Positions 1 through 7,029 of a stretch of DNA of 10,253 nucleotides are shown piece after piece. Positions within the stretch are counted from its first letter, which is position 1. The number at the start of each line of letters is the position of its first letter. The notes beneath the pieces were generated by a model. That model did no database searches, was not told the origin of the DNA, and worked only from the letters and a program-made list of their open reading frames with translations. Origin of the DNA: Candidatus Latescibacterota bacterium (lineage in GTDB: Bacteria > Latescibacterota > UBA2968 > UBA8231); the NCBI GenBank assembly GCA_021295675.1, contig JAGWBY010000105.1, positions 25,474 to 35,726 on the forward strand, in the 5' to 3' direction. A program made the position numbers and the translations under genes.

Positions 1-2
1 CC

Positions 3-1508
3 CTCAACGCCGACACCGGCCAACCCATCCAGAGCTTTGGCGACGACGGCCGCGTCGATTTGACCAAGGGCCTGCGCCGACCAATCGAACGCGAACTCTA
101 CGCGGTCACTTCGCCGCCGGTCATCTGCGGCGACATCGCCGTCGTTGGCGCGGTGGTTCTCGACGCCTTTGCCGTTGGTCGCCCGCCGGACGAGACCATG
201 CCCCCAGGCGATGTGCGCGGCTTCGACGTGCGCACCGGTGCCCAAAAGTGGGTCTTTGAAACCATCCCCCAAGAAGGTGCCTTCGGCAACGAGACTTGGG
301 AAGACGGCTCATGGAAAAACACCGGCAACACCAACGTCTGGACCCTAATGAGCGCCGATCCCGAATTGGGTTATGTCTATTTGCCGGTGAGTACCCCGAC
401 TAACGATTACTATGGCGGGCACCGTCCCGGTGACAACCTCTTCGCCGAGAGCCTCGTCTGCCTGAATGCCGCTACGGGCGAGCGCGTCTGGCACTTCCAG
501 ACCACCCACCACGGGATGTGGGACTACGATCTGCCGGCGGCGCCCAACCTCGTCGATATCAACGTCGGAGGCCGGGAAATCAAAGCCGTGGCCCAAGTCA
601 CTAAACAAGGCTTCTGCTTCGTCTTCGACCGCCAAACGGGCGAGCCAATCTGGCCCATCGAAGAAAAACCCGTCCCGCAATCCGACATCCCCGGCGAAAA
701 GTCCTCGCCCACCCAACCTATTCCCAGCAAGCCGGCCGCCTTCGAGCGCCAAGGCCTAACCGAGGACGATTTGATCGACTTTACGCCAACCCTACACCAG
801 ATGGCCAAGACCATCGCCGACGACTACAGCTACGGCCCGCTCTACATAGCGCAGACCATGGAGAGCATGGATAAGAAGGGGACGATCCTCGTTCCCGGCA
901 TTATCGGCGGCGCGAGCTGGGCTGGTGCTGCCGTCGATCCCCACAAAGGCGTGATCTACATTCCTTCCTATACGTTCCCAGCCGTGCTGACCCTGACCAA
1001 AGACACCGACCCCAACGCCCCTTTCCGCTATACCGGCGGGGTAGAATTCGGTCCCGACGGGCCGCGCGGCCTGCCCTTGCTCAAACCGCCCTACGGCCGG
1101 ATTACGGCCATTGACCTCAACACCGGCGAGCACCGCTGGCAGGTCCCCGTGGGCGAGGGCCCGCGCGACCACCCCAGCCTTGCCCATCTCGACTTGCCAC
1201 CCTTGGGCTGGGCACAGCGCAACTTCCCAATCATCACCGAGAGTTTGCTCTTCGCCGCGACGCAGGCGCAGTGGGACGTGGTCAACAACTCGCCCCGAGG
1301 TAACGCCGTCGAGGTCAAAATCAATCCCAATGCGCCCTATCTCTGGGCCTTCGATCCGGACGATGGCGCACTGATAGGCAAAGTCGAGCTGCCGCGCAAC
1401 GCCTCGGGCCAGCCCATCACCTATATGGCCGGCGGCAAGCAATACATCGCCATCCCCACCGGCGGGGCCGACCAGCCAGCCGAGCTGGTGGCGCTGAGTC
1501 TGCCTTGA
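3..1508 (+). CDS. PQQ-dependent quinoprotein dehydrogenase (5'-truncated by window edge)
   Basis: This is the C-terminal ~500 residues of a pyrroloquinoline-quinone dehydrogenase of the glucose/quinate/alcohol type, a beta-propeller that oxidises sugars or alcohols, normally in the periplasm. The frame is open from base 3, and its first residues (LNADTGQPIQSFGDDG) match the family's 'ALDAxTGK..FG..G.VDL' blade, so the gene starts upstream; the TTG at 60 is not the start. Blade-type repeats with a T/D-G-x-x-x-W pattern are visible: DVRTGAQKW, LNAATGERVW, FDRQTGEPIW and IDLNTGEHRW. TTHHGMWDYDLPAAPN matches the conserved HH-x-x-WD-x-D segment near the PQQ site, and GGASWAGAAVDP matches the late-blade signature. 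It ends with AGGKQYIAIPTGG, with no CxxCH haem motif, so there is no fused cytochrome domain in the visible part. Any signal peptide or membrane anchor lies outside the window. The substrate cannot be decided. Confidence 0.93.
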   Translation, partial: LNADTGQPIQSFGDDGRVDLTKGLRRPIERELYAVTSPPVICGDIAVVGAVVLDAFAVGRPPDETMPPGDVRGFDVRTGAQKWVFETIPQEGAFGNETWEDGSWKNTGNTNVWTLMSADPELGYVYLPVSTPTNDYYGGHRPGDNLFAESLVCLNAATGERVWHFQTTHHGMWDYDLPAAPNLVDINVGGREIKAVAQVTKQGFCFVFDRQTGEPIWPIEEKPVPQSDIPGEKSSPTQPIPSKPAAFERQGLTEDDLIDFTPTLHQMAKTIADDYSYGPLYIAQTMESMDKKGTILVPGIIGGASWAGAAVDPHKGVIYIPSYTFPAVLTLTKDTDPNAPFRYTGGVEFGPDGPRGLPLLKPPYGRITAIDLNTGEHRWQVPVGEGPRDHPSLAHLDLPPLGWAQRNFPIITESLLFAATQAQWDVVNNSPRGNAVEVKINPNAPYLWAFDPDDGALIGKVELPRNASGQPITYMAGGKQYIAIPTGGADQPAELVALSLP

Positions 1509-1527
1509 TAACGGAAGGACCGTGCGC

Positions 1528-1622
1528 ATGAATTTGCTATTCCGCCTTGATGTCTCTCTCTGGCCGACCTAGAATCTTTCCACCAAGACGGATTCGCCGC
1601 CATGCCCTAGGTTTTCGCTTGA
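1528..1622 (+). pseudogene. Decayed 5' end of a phytanoyl-CoA dioxygenase-like gene
   Basis: Twenty bases after the dehydrogenase stop, GGAAGG (1513-1518) precedes an ATG at 1528 encoding MNLLFR, close to MNSLFR of the intact dioxygenase at 2922. This frame stops at TAG 1570-1572. In the next frame, from 1563, the sequence encodes ADLESFHQDGF and then AMP, closely matching ADLDSFHQDGY of the intact gene. The linker between the two blocks is 17 bases here and 18 there, so a one-base deletion explains the shift. By hand the DNA matches at 14/18 bases in the first block and 26/33 in the second, so the relic derives from a diverged paralogue, not a recent copy. In-frame TAG (1608) and TGA (1620) follow, and no catalytic region remains. 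The similarity is read directly from the sequence. That it is a degraded gene, not an assembly artefact, is inference. Confidence 0.75.
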
Positions 1623-1671
1623 TAAATACCTGCCATCTCCGTCGCCGCTTTAGTTCCCACCGGCCATATCA

Positions 1672-2925
1672 ATGAACTTTTTTCGCGGCTTCTCGCTCAA
1701 CACAACCTGCTCCTTTCTGGTCTTTTCTTTGGGCTTTGTGAACTCGGTCCTACTGGCGGATCGGCTAGGACCGGAGCACTATGGCACCCTAAGGCTATGG
1801 GCCGCGCTCGTCATGCTAGGCGTTCTGTTATTAGGAGAGTGGCTCAACAAGGGGAACATTTACGTGGTGGGGCGAGAGCGAGAGCGGGAGGCCGCGATCA
1901 ACCACACCTTGTTGTATTGCCTCGTCTTGGGTGCCCTTCTGTTGTTGACGGCCCCTTTTAGCTTGGCACTCGCAAAGGTCTTCGTACCCAGTATTACCTT
2001 GGTCCAATGGGTGTTGGGCGTTTGCGTGATTGCGTTCACCGTGCTACAAAGGGCGGGTTTGTCCGTCTTTTTAGGCGAAGATCGGCTCAAGCCCTACGCC
2101 CTGCTGCCCGTAGTCTTCATCGCCATCTATCTCGGCGGCAATCTAGTCCTTTCCCAGCTAGGATATCTCGAGTTGGAACGAGTGATGGGGGTGTGGGTAG
2201 GAGCGGTGGGGATAACGGGCTTGGCGATTTTTGCCCTATTCTTGTACCGGGGATTCCGCTTTCAGTGGGGAGGGCGACGCGTGCTCGGGCAAATGCTCCG
2301 CATTGGTTCGCGTGGCGAGGTCTGCTTGGTGCTTATGTTTTTGCTGCTCAAGAGCGACCTCTTCTTTATAGAGCGCTTTTTGGGCGAGAAGGAGGTCGGC
2401 GTGTATGGAGTGGCGACGAACTTTACGGACATGGTGCAGCGCGTCGCCACCAAAATAGTGCGCGGGCAAGACGACACGCGGCTCTCTTTGGGAGTGGGCC
2501 AAGGCATCTTTGTCTTTTCCCTGCTTTCGGCAGTTGTCTTGATCTTCGGCGGACGCCTACTGCTGAACGTTTTCTTTCCCTTGTATCCAGATGCCTACGA
2601 GCCTCTTGTTTGGCTGTTGCCCGGCATGTTGTTTCTGGGCTTCGGGGCCGTGTTCAACGCCAAACTAATGGGCGAGGGCTACCCCTCCATGACCCTCTGG
2701 GCACCCAGTATCGCTTTGGCGGTTAATGTGGCCCTGAATCTATGGTTGATCCCCAAGCTAGGGCTGCGCGGTGCCGCCTTATCTACTTCGCTCGCGTATG
2801 CATTGTGGGGAGTACTGACGGCCTCTTATTACTTGCGTCTAAACCGACTGGGTTGGCGAGCCGTCTTTGCGCTGCCTTCTTTTGGGCAAGCGGAAAAGCC
2901 ACCGCCTTCAAAGGAATCGCCATGA
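1672..2925 (+). CDS. Wzx-like polysaccharide/oligosaccharide flippase (MOP superfamily)
   Basis: This 417-residue, very hydrophobic protein has about twelve likely membrane segments and resembles inner-membrane flippases that move lipid-linked sugars for surface polysaccharide. Family-like features are the N-terminal helix with LADRLGPEHYGTLRLW (the common 'G.e.yG...l' motif), the mid-protein LLLKSDLFFIERFLGEKEVGVYG (like 'lD.~lg~f.g...vG.Y') and the C-terminal NVALNLWLIPKLGLRGAALS. ATG 1672 is the only start after the in-frame TAG at 1651, and no good Shine-Dalgarno precedes it. The stop overlaps the next gene's ATG (ATGA at 2922-2925), suggesting translational coupling. No glycosyltransferase or polymerase gene is nearby, which is unusual for a Wzx. 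Its base use is more T-rich than its neighbours (hand counts of two 60-base lines: 53% and 57% GC, against 65% in a line of the next gene), hinting at separate origin. The sugar carried is unknown. Confidence 0.85.
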   Translation: MNFFRGFSLNTTCSFLVFSLGFVNSVLLADRLGPEHYGTLRLWAALVMLGVLLLGEWLNKGNIYVVGREREREAAINHTLLYCLVLGALLLLTAPFSLALAKVFVPSITLVQWVLGVCVIAFTVLQRAGLSVFLGEDRLKPYALLPVVFIAIYLGGNLVLSQLGYLELERVMGVWVGAVGITGLAIFALFLYRGFRFQWGGRRVLGQMLRIGSRGEVCLVLMFLLLKSDLFFIERFLGEKEVGVYGVATNFTDMVQRVATKIVRGQDDTRLSLGVGQGIFVFSLLSAVVLIFGGRLLLNVFFPLYPDAYEPLVWLLPGMLFLGFGAVFNAKLMGEGYPSMTLWAPSIALAVNVALNLWLIPKLGLRGAALSTSLAYALWGVLTASYYLRLNRLGWRAVFALPSFGQAEKPPPSKESP

Positions 2926-3740
2926 ACTCACTATTTCGCCACCAAGCACCCTCCACAGCCGATTTGGACTCCTTCCACCAAGACGGCTACATCTTCTACC
3001 CAGACGTACTCAAAGACAAGGCTCGGAGCAGCTTAACCAACGAAATCCTCGGCCTCGACTCGGTGCACAGCTACCTCGACGCCTTGGACGAAAAATCCGC
3101 CGTGCCCCAGTCCTATTTCGTTCGCCCTTGGAACGACCGCGGCCCGTGCGGCAACCGCCTCATCGACGATCCCTTTGTCATCGCGTTGCTGCAAGCCACC
3201 ATCGGCCCCAACTACCACTTCTGCCACTCCGCCCTCAACCTCGCCCCACGCGGCATAGGTCCTGTTCCCTATCACCAAGACCACCACCACTGGAAGCACG
3301 AAAACCCCGTCAACTTCGCCGAGCGCGACAAGTACTATATTCAAATTCTCTACTATCCCAATGGCTTCACACTCGGCGACCGCAACCTCAAGGTCATTCC
3401 CGGCAGCCACCTCGTCGCCCCAACGGCCGAGGCCACGCCTGAGCGCATGCTGGCCGGGGCTTATGACGCAGAGGCTGGGCGCGAGCTAAAAGAGCTGCGG
3501 CTCGCTGTGCCTCCGGGCAGCATGGTCTATATCAACGCGCGGATTTTCCACGCCGTCGAAGCCAAACCCGCGGACTCTCCCCAGCCCTATCGCATCTTCA
3601 ACATCGACATTTTCAAAGAAGCCGGGCCGCCGCATCGCTATACGCAGGAGATTCCGCCCGAGTGGATTGCGCATGCCAGTCCCCAACGCAAAAAACTCTT
3701 TCTCCGCGAGCCTTATACGGAGGGATGCTGGGCAGCCTGA
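2922..3740 (+). CDS. Phytanoyl-CoA dioxygenase (PhyH) family protein
   Basis: This 272-residue Fe(II)/2-oxoglutarate-dependent oxygenase is expected to hydroxylate a small organic substrate in the cytoplasm, coupled to 2-oxoglutarate decarboxylation. The N-terminal FHQDGYIFYPDVL (residues 18-30) is the usual PhyH opening. The iron ligands are visible as H118-Q-D120 in PYHQDHHHW and H210 in ARIFHAVEAK. R224 in PYRIFNIDIF probably binds 2-oxoglutarate. GSHL precedes a variable lid. Start ATG 2922 is chosen because AAGGA (2911-2915) lies 6 bases upstream and it overlaps the flippase stop; the open frame reaches further upstream, but that part lies inside the flippase gene. Length is normal for the family. 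The relic at 1528 derives from a close relative of this gene. Its substrate is unknown; bacterial PhyH proteins act on very varied compounds, so true phytanoyl-CoA activity should not be assumed. Confidence 0.9.
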   Translation: MNSLFRHQAPSTADLDSFHQDGYIFYPDVLKDKARSSLTNEILGLDSVHSYLDALDEKSAVPQSYFVRPWNDRGPCGNRLIDDPFVIALLQATIGPNYHFCHSALNLAPRGIGPVPYHQDHHHWKHENPVNFAERDKYYIQILYYPNGFTLGDRNLKVIPGSHLVAPTAEATPERMLAGAYDAEAGRELKELRLAVPPGSMVYINARIFHAVEAKPADSPQPYRIFNIDIFKEAGPPHRYTQEIPPEWIAHASPQRKKLFLREPYTEGCWAA

Positions 3741-3849
3741 ACGCTTTTCAGCTAGGCATGGCAGCACTCGACTCAAGACATTACAATACCACCGTTCACT
3801 GTCTGCGACGCACAGCAGCAAATGCCATCTTCACTATAGGAGCTTTACC

Positions 3850-5025
3850 ATGAGAGTAGCCGCCATCGCCACCATCTACCATCCCAAGTCGCATGCCGAC
3901 GTCATTGCCACCAAGTTTATGAAGGGCATGTCCACGGACGAAGGACTGATGCCCCCAGAAGCGGATCTAGTGTCCCTGTACATCGACCACGTGCTGGAAA
4001 ACGATATTGGCGTGGGCTTGGCTCAAGAGTACGGGGTGCCCATCTATCCCAGCATCCGCCGCGCCCTGCACGCCGGTGCCGACCGGCTCAATGTAGATGC
4101 GGTGCTGCTCATCGGCGAGCACGGCGACTACCCCTGGAACGAACGGGGTCGCCACATGTACCCGCGCCGCTATTTCTTCGAGCAAATCGCCGGCGTCTTT
4201 GCCGAGAGCGGCCGCTCAGTGCCCGTATTTTCAGATAAGCATTTCGCCTATGACTTTAGGGACGCTCAGTGGATGTGGGATCGAGCAGAAGAATTGGCCA
4301 TCCCGCTGATGGCTGGGTCGTCGCTGCCCTTGGCTTGGCGCTCGCCTTGGCTGGAGTATCCCAAGGAGACGCCCATTGAGGAAGCTCTATCCATCGGCTA
4401 TGGCGGCATCGAGGCATACGGGTACCACGCCTTGGAGACTTTGCAGTGCATGGTCGAGCGGCGCAGCGGTGGCGAGCAGGGAGTGGTGTGGGTGCAGTGC
4501 CTCGAAGGGGACGACGTGTGGCGCGCCCGCGACGAGGGGCTATGGTCTGGGGAACTGGCCGAAGCCGCTTGCGGTGCCATTGCTAAAAAGCCGGATGGAT
4601 CTATGGAGGAGCATTCTAAAGAGCCAGCCGTTTTCCTCATGGAACACTGCGACGGCTTGCGCACGGCGACGTTGATGCTCAACGGCTATGTCGGCGACTT
4701 CGCCTATGCCGCGCGGACAGGAGGACAGGTGCAGGCCACGGAATTCTACTTGCAGAACGAGGGGCCGTTTGCTCATTTCGGCTATCTGTGCCGCAACATC
4801 CAAGAGTTTTTCAAAACGGGTCAGGCCCCGTATCCACCCGAGCGCACCCTGCTGACGACCGGGGTTATCGACGCAGCGATGAATTCGCGCCACGAAGGGC
4901 ACCGCCGCGTCGAGACGCCTTCCCTAGATATCGCTTACCAGTCTTACGACCAGCTACCGCAGCGGCCACAAGGGCCTCGGCCCAGCGGGGCCTGCGTCGA
5001 TCCGCAGTCGCCCGACATTCTGTAG
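3850..5025 (+). CDS. Conserved protein of unknown function, 391 residues
   Basis: I do not recognise a characterised function. The protein resembles, from memory, an uncharacterised family common in planctomycete-like and other environmental bacteria. Distinctive segments are the start RVAAIATIYHPKSHAD, LLIGEHGDYPWNE (E90-H91-G92-D93), VPVFSDKHFAYDF (D129, H131), LMAGSSLPLAWR (from about residue 153), YGGIEAYGYHALETLQCM (from about 184) and CLEGDDVW (217-224). The repeated H, D and E residues in conserved-looking settings could form an active or metal site, but that is inference. There is no signal peptide and no membrane segment. The last ~25 residues are rich in Pro, Gln and Arg and look disordered. 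Start ATG 3850 has AGGAG (3838-3842) at 7-base spacing; the in-frame extension upstream runs into the dioxygenase gene and is not used. It follows the PhyH gene by 109 bases on the same strand, so a shared transcript is possible. Confidence 0.85.
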   Translation: MRVAAIATIYHPKSHADVIATKFMKGMSTDEGLMPPEADLVSLYIDHVLENDIGVGLAQEYGVPIYPSIRRALHAGADRLNVDAVLLIGEHGDYPWNERGRHMYPRRYFFEQIAGVFAESGRSVPVFSDKHFAYDFRDAQWMWDRAEELAIPLMAGSSLPLAWRSPWLEYPKETPIEEALSIGYGGIEAYGYHALETLQCMVERRSGGEQGVVWVQCLEGDDVWRARDEGLWSGELAEAACGAIAKKPDGSMEEHSKEPAVFLMEHCDGLRTATLMLNGYVGDFAYAARTGGQVQATEFYLQNEGPFAHFGYLCRNIQEFFKTGQAPYPPERTLLTTGVIDAAMNSRHEGHRRVETPSLDIAYQSYDQLPQRPQGPRPSGACVDPQSPDIL

Positions 5026-5028
5026 GAC

Positions 5029-5460
5029 TTAGTGTGCGCCGCGCCGGAAGAAGGCGTCGAAAGAGTAGCGCCCCGCGCCCGTTAGAAATAACGTGGCAAA
5101 GGGGAAAAAGTACAATACAGCGAGTTCCTTTTTCGCCCACGGGTCGTCCCCGTGTATGATGAGCGCGGCCACTGCCATGGTGACCATGAGCGGTACGGCA
5201 GCCCAGCGGGTGGCGAATCCCAAAATCACCGCTAGGGCGCAAAACGCTTCGGCACCGGTAGCCAAGGCCATGCTCAGCGACGAGCCGATGCCCAAGGGGT
5301 CGGGAAAGGAGGAGGAACGCTCCGCAAAGCCGGTCAATTTACCCCAGCCGTGGCCGAACAACATCATGCCGCCGACGGATACCCTCAACAGCAGTAGCCC
5401 CAGTGAACCGCCAACGCCGGCTGAGGGCGGCGGGCCGAACAACAATTTTCTTAGGATCAT
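5029..5460 (-). CDS. DoxX family membrane protein
   Basis: This 143-residue integral membrane protein of the DoxX family is read on the minus strand. Four membrane segments can be seen at about residues 19-40, 60-80, 86-103 and 112-128. Typical family marks are LLLLRVSVGGMMLFGHGWGK in the first helix, FPDPLGIGSSLS (52-63) after it, the Glu in GAEAFCAL (E71) and the C-terminal GAGRYSFD (128-135). Members are related to the small subunit of thiosulfate:quinone oxidoreductase, but most, including this one, have no proven activity. Start codon complement at 5458-5460; AAGGA (complement of 5467-5471) lies 6 bases upstream. It lies 24 bases downstream of the cupin gene on the same strand, so the two are probably cotranscribed. 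Its stop lies 3 bases from the stop of the convergent gene, leaving no room for an intergenic terminator. Confidence 0.92.
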   Translation of the reverse strand: MILRKLLFGPPPSAGVGGSLGLLLLRVSVGGMMLFGHGWGKLTGFAERSSSFPDPLGIGSSLSMALATGAEAFCALAVILGFATRWAAVPLMVTMAVAALIIHGDDPWAKKELAVLYFFPFATLFLTGAGRYSFDAFFRRGAH

Positions 5461-5484
5461 ATTTTATCCTTAGGTTAGCCGATT

Positions 5485-5799
5485 TCAGTCCTTCAATTCG
5501 ACGATAATATTGCGCCACGGCCCTTCGCCAACGTTAAACGCCTCGTGGACCGCCTCCCCTTCGACCGCGTTGAACCGCACCTCCCCATCCTGCATATCCC
5601 TAGCCTCTCCGCGATTTCCCTCTGCATCGGCTGCCTGCAACCGGCCGTCGCCAATAACTACGTATAGGTAGTCGTGCTCGTGCCGATGCACTCCCGTGCT
5701 CTCGCCTGGTGCCAATCGCAGATCCCAAACCCGCACCCGCTCATTCTCAAAGAGCAACTGCGTCCCTACTTCTGGCGAAATGGTTTTATTTGCTTCCAT
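5485..5799 (-). CDS. Small single-domain cupin protein
   Basis: This 104-residue protein forms one cupin barrel. Motif 1 is GVHRHEHDYLYVVIGDG (residues 36-52), with H38 and H40 as likely metal ligands. The usual glutamate of motif 1 (HxHx3E) is replaced, with Y44 at that spacing. Motif 2 includes HEAFN, giving H85 and N89. Similar short cupins of the 'HRHxxDY' type are common and mostly uncharacterised; some sit in amino-acid breakdown operons. Whether it binds metal or has enzyme activity cannot be told. The start at 5799 is supported by a strong Shine-Dalgarno (complement of 5803-5810 reads GGAGGAGG). It heads a two-gene minus-strand unit with doxX-like 5029-5460. It is divergent from the PhyH gene at 5939, with a 139-base shared upstream region. 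Confidence 0.9.
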   Translation of the reverse strand: MEANKTISPEVGTQLLFENERVRVWDLRLAPGESTGVHRHEHDYLYVVIGDGRLQAADAEGNRGEARDMQDGEVRFNAVEGEAVHEAFNVGEGPWRNIIVELKD

Positions 5800-5938
5800 A
5801 ATCCTCCTCCTTTTGCGCCCAAGATATATTTAGGGAGACCCGCTCACAACCCCACTTGTGCTTGTCCCGCCTACCGCCCTTGAAACAAGGAGCAAATTGC
5901 GTTTTATTTCCGAACCTGTCTGTTAGGAGAATGACGCC
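5800..5938. promoter_or_regulatory. Divergent intergenic region between cupin/DoxX pair and second PhyH gene
   Basis: The 139 bases between two divergent starts must contain the promoters for at least the minus-strand cupin gene and probably for the plus-strand dioxygenase. The two Shine-Dalgarno sites are clear: the complement of 5803-5810 for the cupin, and AGGAG (5925-5929) with 9-base spacing to ATG 5939. I could not identify a convincing -35/-10 pair or an operator palindrome, so the promoter call rests on gene orientation only. Confidence 0.4.
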
Positions 5939-6799
5939 ATGACGAACCAAATCGACTACACCTTCAAGGCCGCGCCGACCCACGATGAACTGCGCGAAAT
6001 GGAGCGCGACTTGCGCTTCTACCCCAGTACAGTCGATGCCCCCACCACCCTCACAACCGAACAGGTCGCCGCTTTCAACCGCGACGGCTTTCTCAAGGGC
6101 TTTCGCATTTTCGACGACGCCGAGATCGCTGAGCATCGCGCCTTTTTCGACGATCAACTGAGAAAGGTCATGGCCGCTGGCTATGGCAGCTTTACCCTCA
6201 GCTCGGCGCATCTCAAATTCGCCAAGGTCTATGACCTCATGCACCACCCCAAGATCCTCGCCTACGTCCACGATCTCCTCGGCCCCGAGCTGATCGGCCT
6301 AGCCTCGCACTACTTTTGCAAAATGCCCAAGGACGGCACTACCATCTCTTGGCACCAAGACGCCAGCTACTGGCCGCTGACTCCTTCAAAGACAGCGACC
6401 GTCTGGCTAGCGATTGACGACGCTGACGTCGACAATGGCTGTATGCGCTTCGTCGCCGGCTCGCATCTCCACGGCCAACTCGAATTCCGCCCGAGCGACG
6501 CCGCGGAAAACAACGTCCTCAATCAGACGGTAGATGATGTTGAGCGCTACGGCGAGATCGTCGATGTCGAGCTCGAGGCCGGCGAAGTCTCGATCCACTC
6601 CGACCTGCTTTTGCACAGCTCGCACTACAACGAATCGGAGCGCCGGCGCTGCGGGCTAACGCTGCGCTACTGCACCCCCGACGTGCGCGCAATCCCGGGC
6701 TACTCTTGGGAGAAGGAAGGCGTGCTGATCAACGCCGCCGACCCGGCTGGCCACTGGGGCAATCCGGCCCGGCCCGAGCGCGACTACGAGATGGCCTGA
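5939..6799 (+). CDS. Phytanoyl-CoA dioxygenase (PhyH) family protein, second type
   Basis: This 286-residue Fe(II)/2-oxoglutarate oxygenase belongs to a PhyH branch different from the protein at 2922. After a ~40-residue charged leader comes VAAFNRDGFLKGFRIF (43-58). The iron site is H139-Q-D141 in SWHQDASYWPL plus H226 in LLLHSSHYNES. The stretch TVWLAIDDADVDNGCMRFV followed by GSH is a classical PhyH core. R237, in the Arg run after NES, is the likely 2-oxoglutarate anchor. It may hydroxylate a small metabolite or secondary product; the substrate is unknown. Start ATG 5939 has AGGAG (5925-5929) at 9 bases. An earlier ATG at 5931 gives only a three-codon frame (M-T-P-stop) ending over the true start and lies too close to the ribosome site. 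The gene stands alone: divergent from the cupin and separated from the sulfatases by a hairpin repeat. Confidence 0.93.
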   Translation: MTNQIDYTFKAAPTHDELREMERDLRFYPSTVDAPTTLTTEQVAAFNRDGFLKGFRIFDDAEIAEHRAFFDDQLRKVMAAGYGSFTLSSAHLKFAKVYDLMHHPKILAYVHDLLGPELIGLASHYFCKMPKDGTTISWHQDASYWPLTPSKTATVWLAIDDADVDNGCMRFVAGSHLHGQLEFRPSDAAENNVLNQTVDDVERYGEIVDVELEAGEVSIHSDLLLHSSHYNESERRRCGLTLRYCTPDVRAIPGYSWEKEGVLINAADPAGHWGNPARPERDYEMA

Positions 6800-6846
6800 G
6801 TCGCGTAGCGGATTTACAAAGTGATTTACGCACAGGCCATAGGTAT

Positions 6847-6934
6847 GAGATGCTTCGACTCCGCTTCGCTGCGCTCAGCATGACAGCGATGGGTGCTTTC
6901 CTGTCTTGTCATGCTGAGCGCAGCGAAGCATCTC
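6847..6934. repeat. Intergenic inverted repeat (long hairpin), copy of a dispersed repeat
   Basis: The right arm, 6907-6934, is 28 bases long. Its reverse complement is found at 6847-6885, perfect except for an extra 11 bases in the left arm (6858-6868). Without the interruption a 23-bp perfect stem remains (6863-6885 with 6907-6929) around a 21-base loop. The 11-base insertion repeats GCTTCG and so looks like a small tandem duplication. No T-run follows, so it is not a standard intrinsic terminator, although such a stem could block read-through or stabilise mRNA ends. A related single arm occurs at 9959-9992. It fits a dispersed palindromic (REP/MITE-like) element in intergenic DNA. Confidence 0.85.
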
Positions 6935-7029
6935 CTACCAAATACCTCCTATGCGTAACATCAGTTACAAAAATCAATCACAGGCTAGCCCCGATGCCCC
7001 GCCTAGCCTTTGCTACATAAGAGATGCCC

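Noticed and set aside
792..1529. Long antisense open frame (245 codons) opposite the quinoprotein gene
   Set aside because: It mirrors a strongly supported gene, has no recognisable domain, and GC-rich codon use commonly leaves the antisense frame open.
2007..2726. A 239-codon frame inside the flippase gene
   Set aside because: It is Arg-rich without domain sense and lies entirely within the well-supported membrane protein frame.
2742..2921. Upstream in-frame extension of the first PhyH gene
   Set aside because: It overlaps the flippase coding region and lacks homology; ATG 2922 has a proper ribosome site and the family N-terminus.
3662..3853. A small 63-codon frame bridging the PhyH end and the next gene, ending over ATG 3850
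   Set aside because: Its first half lies inside the PhyH gene in another frame, no ribosome site supports the internal ATG at 3725, and the peptide has no recognisable features.
4966..5010. GC-rich short inverted repeats (GGGCC-GGCCC) near the convergent gene ends, as a possible terminator
   Set aside because: The loop would be only two bases, no T-run follows on either strand, and it lies inside coding sequence.
5931..5942. Three-codon upstream frame (M-T-P-stop) overlapping the start of the second PhyH gene
   Set aside because: Its ATG is one base from the Shine-Dalgarno, too close for initiation; it is probably chance.
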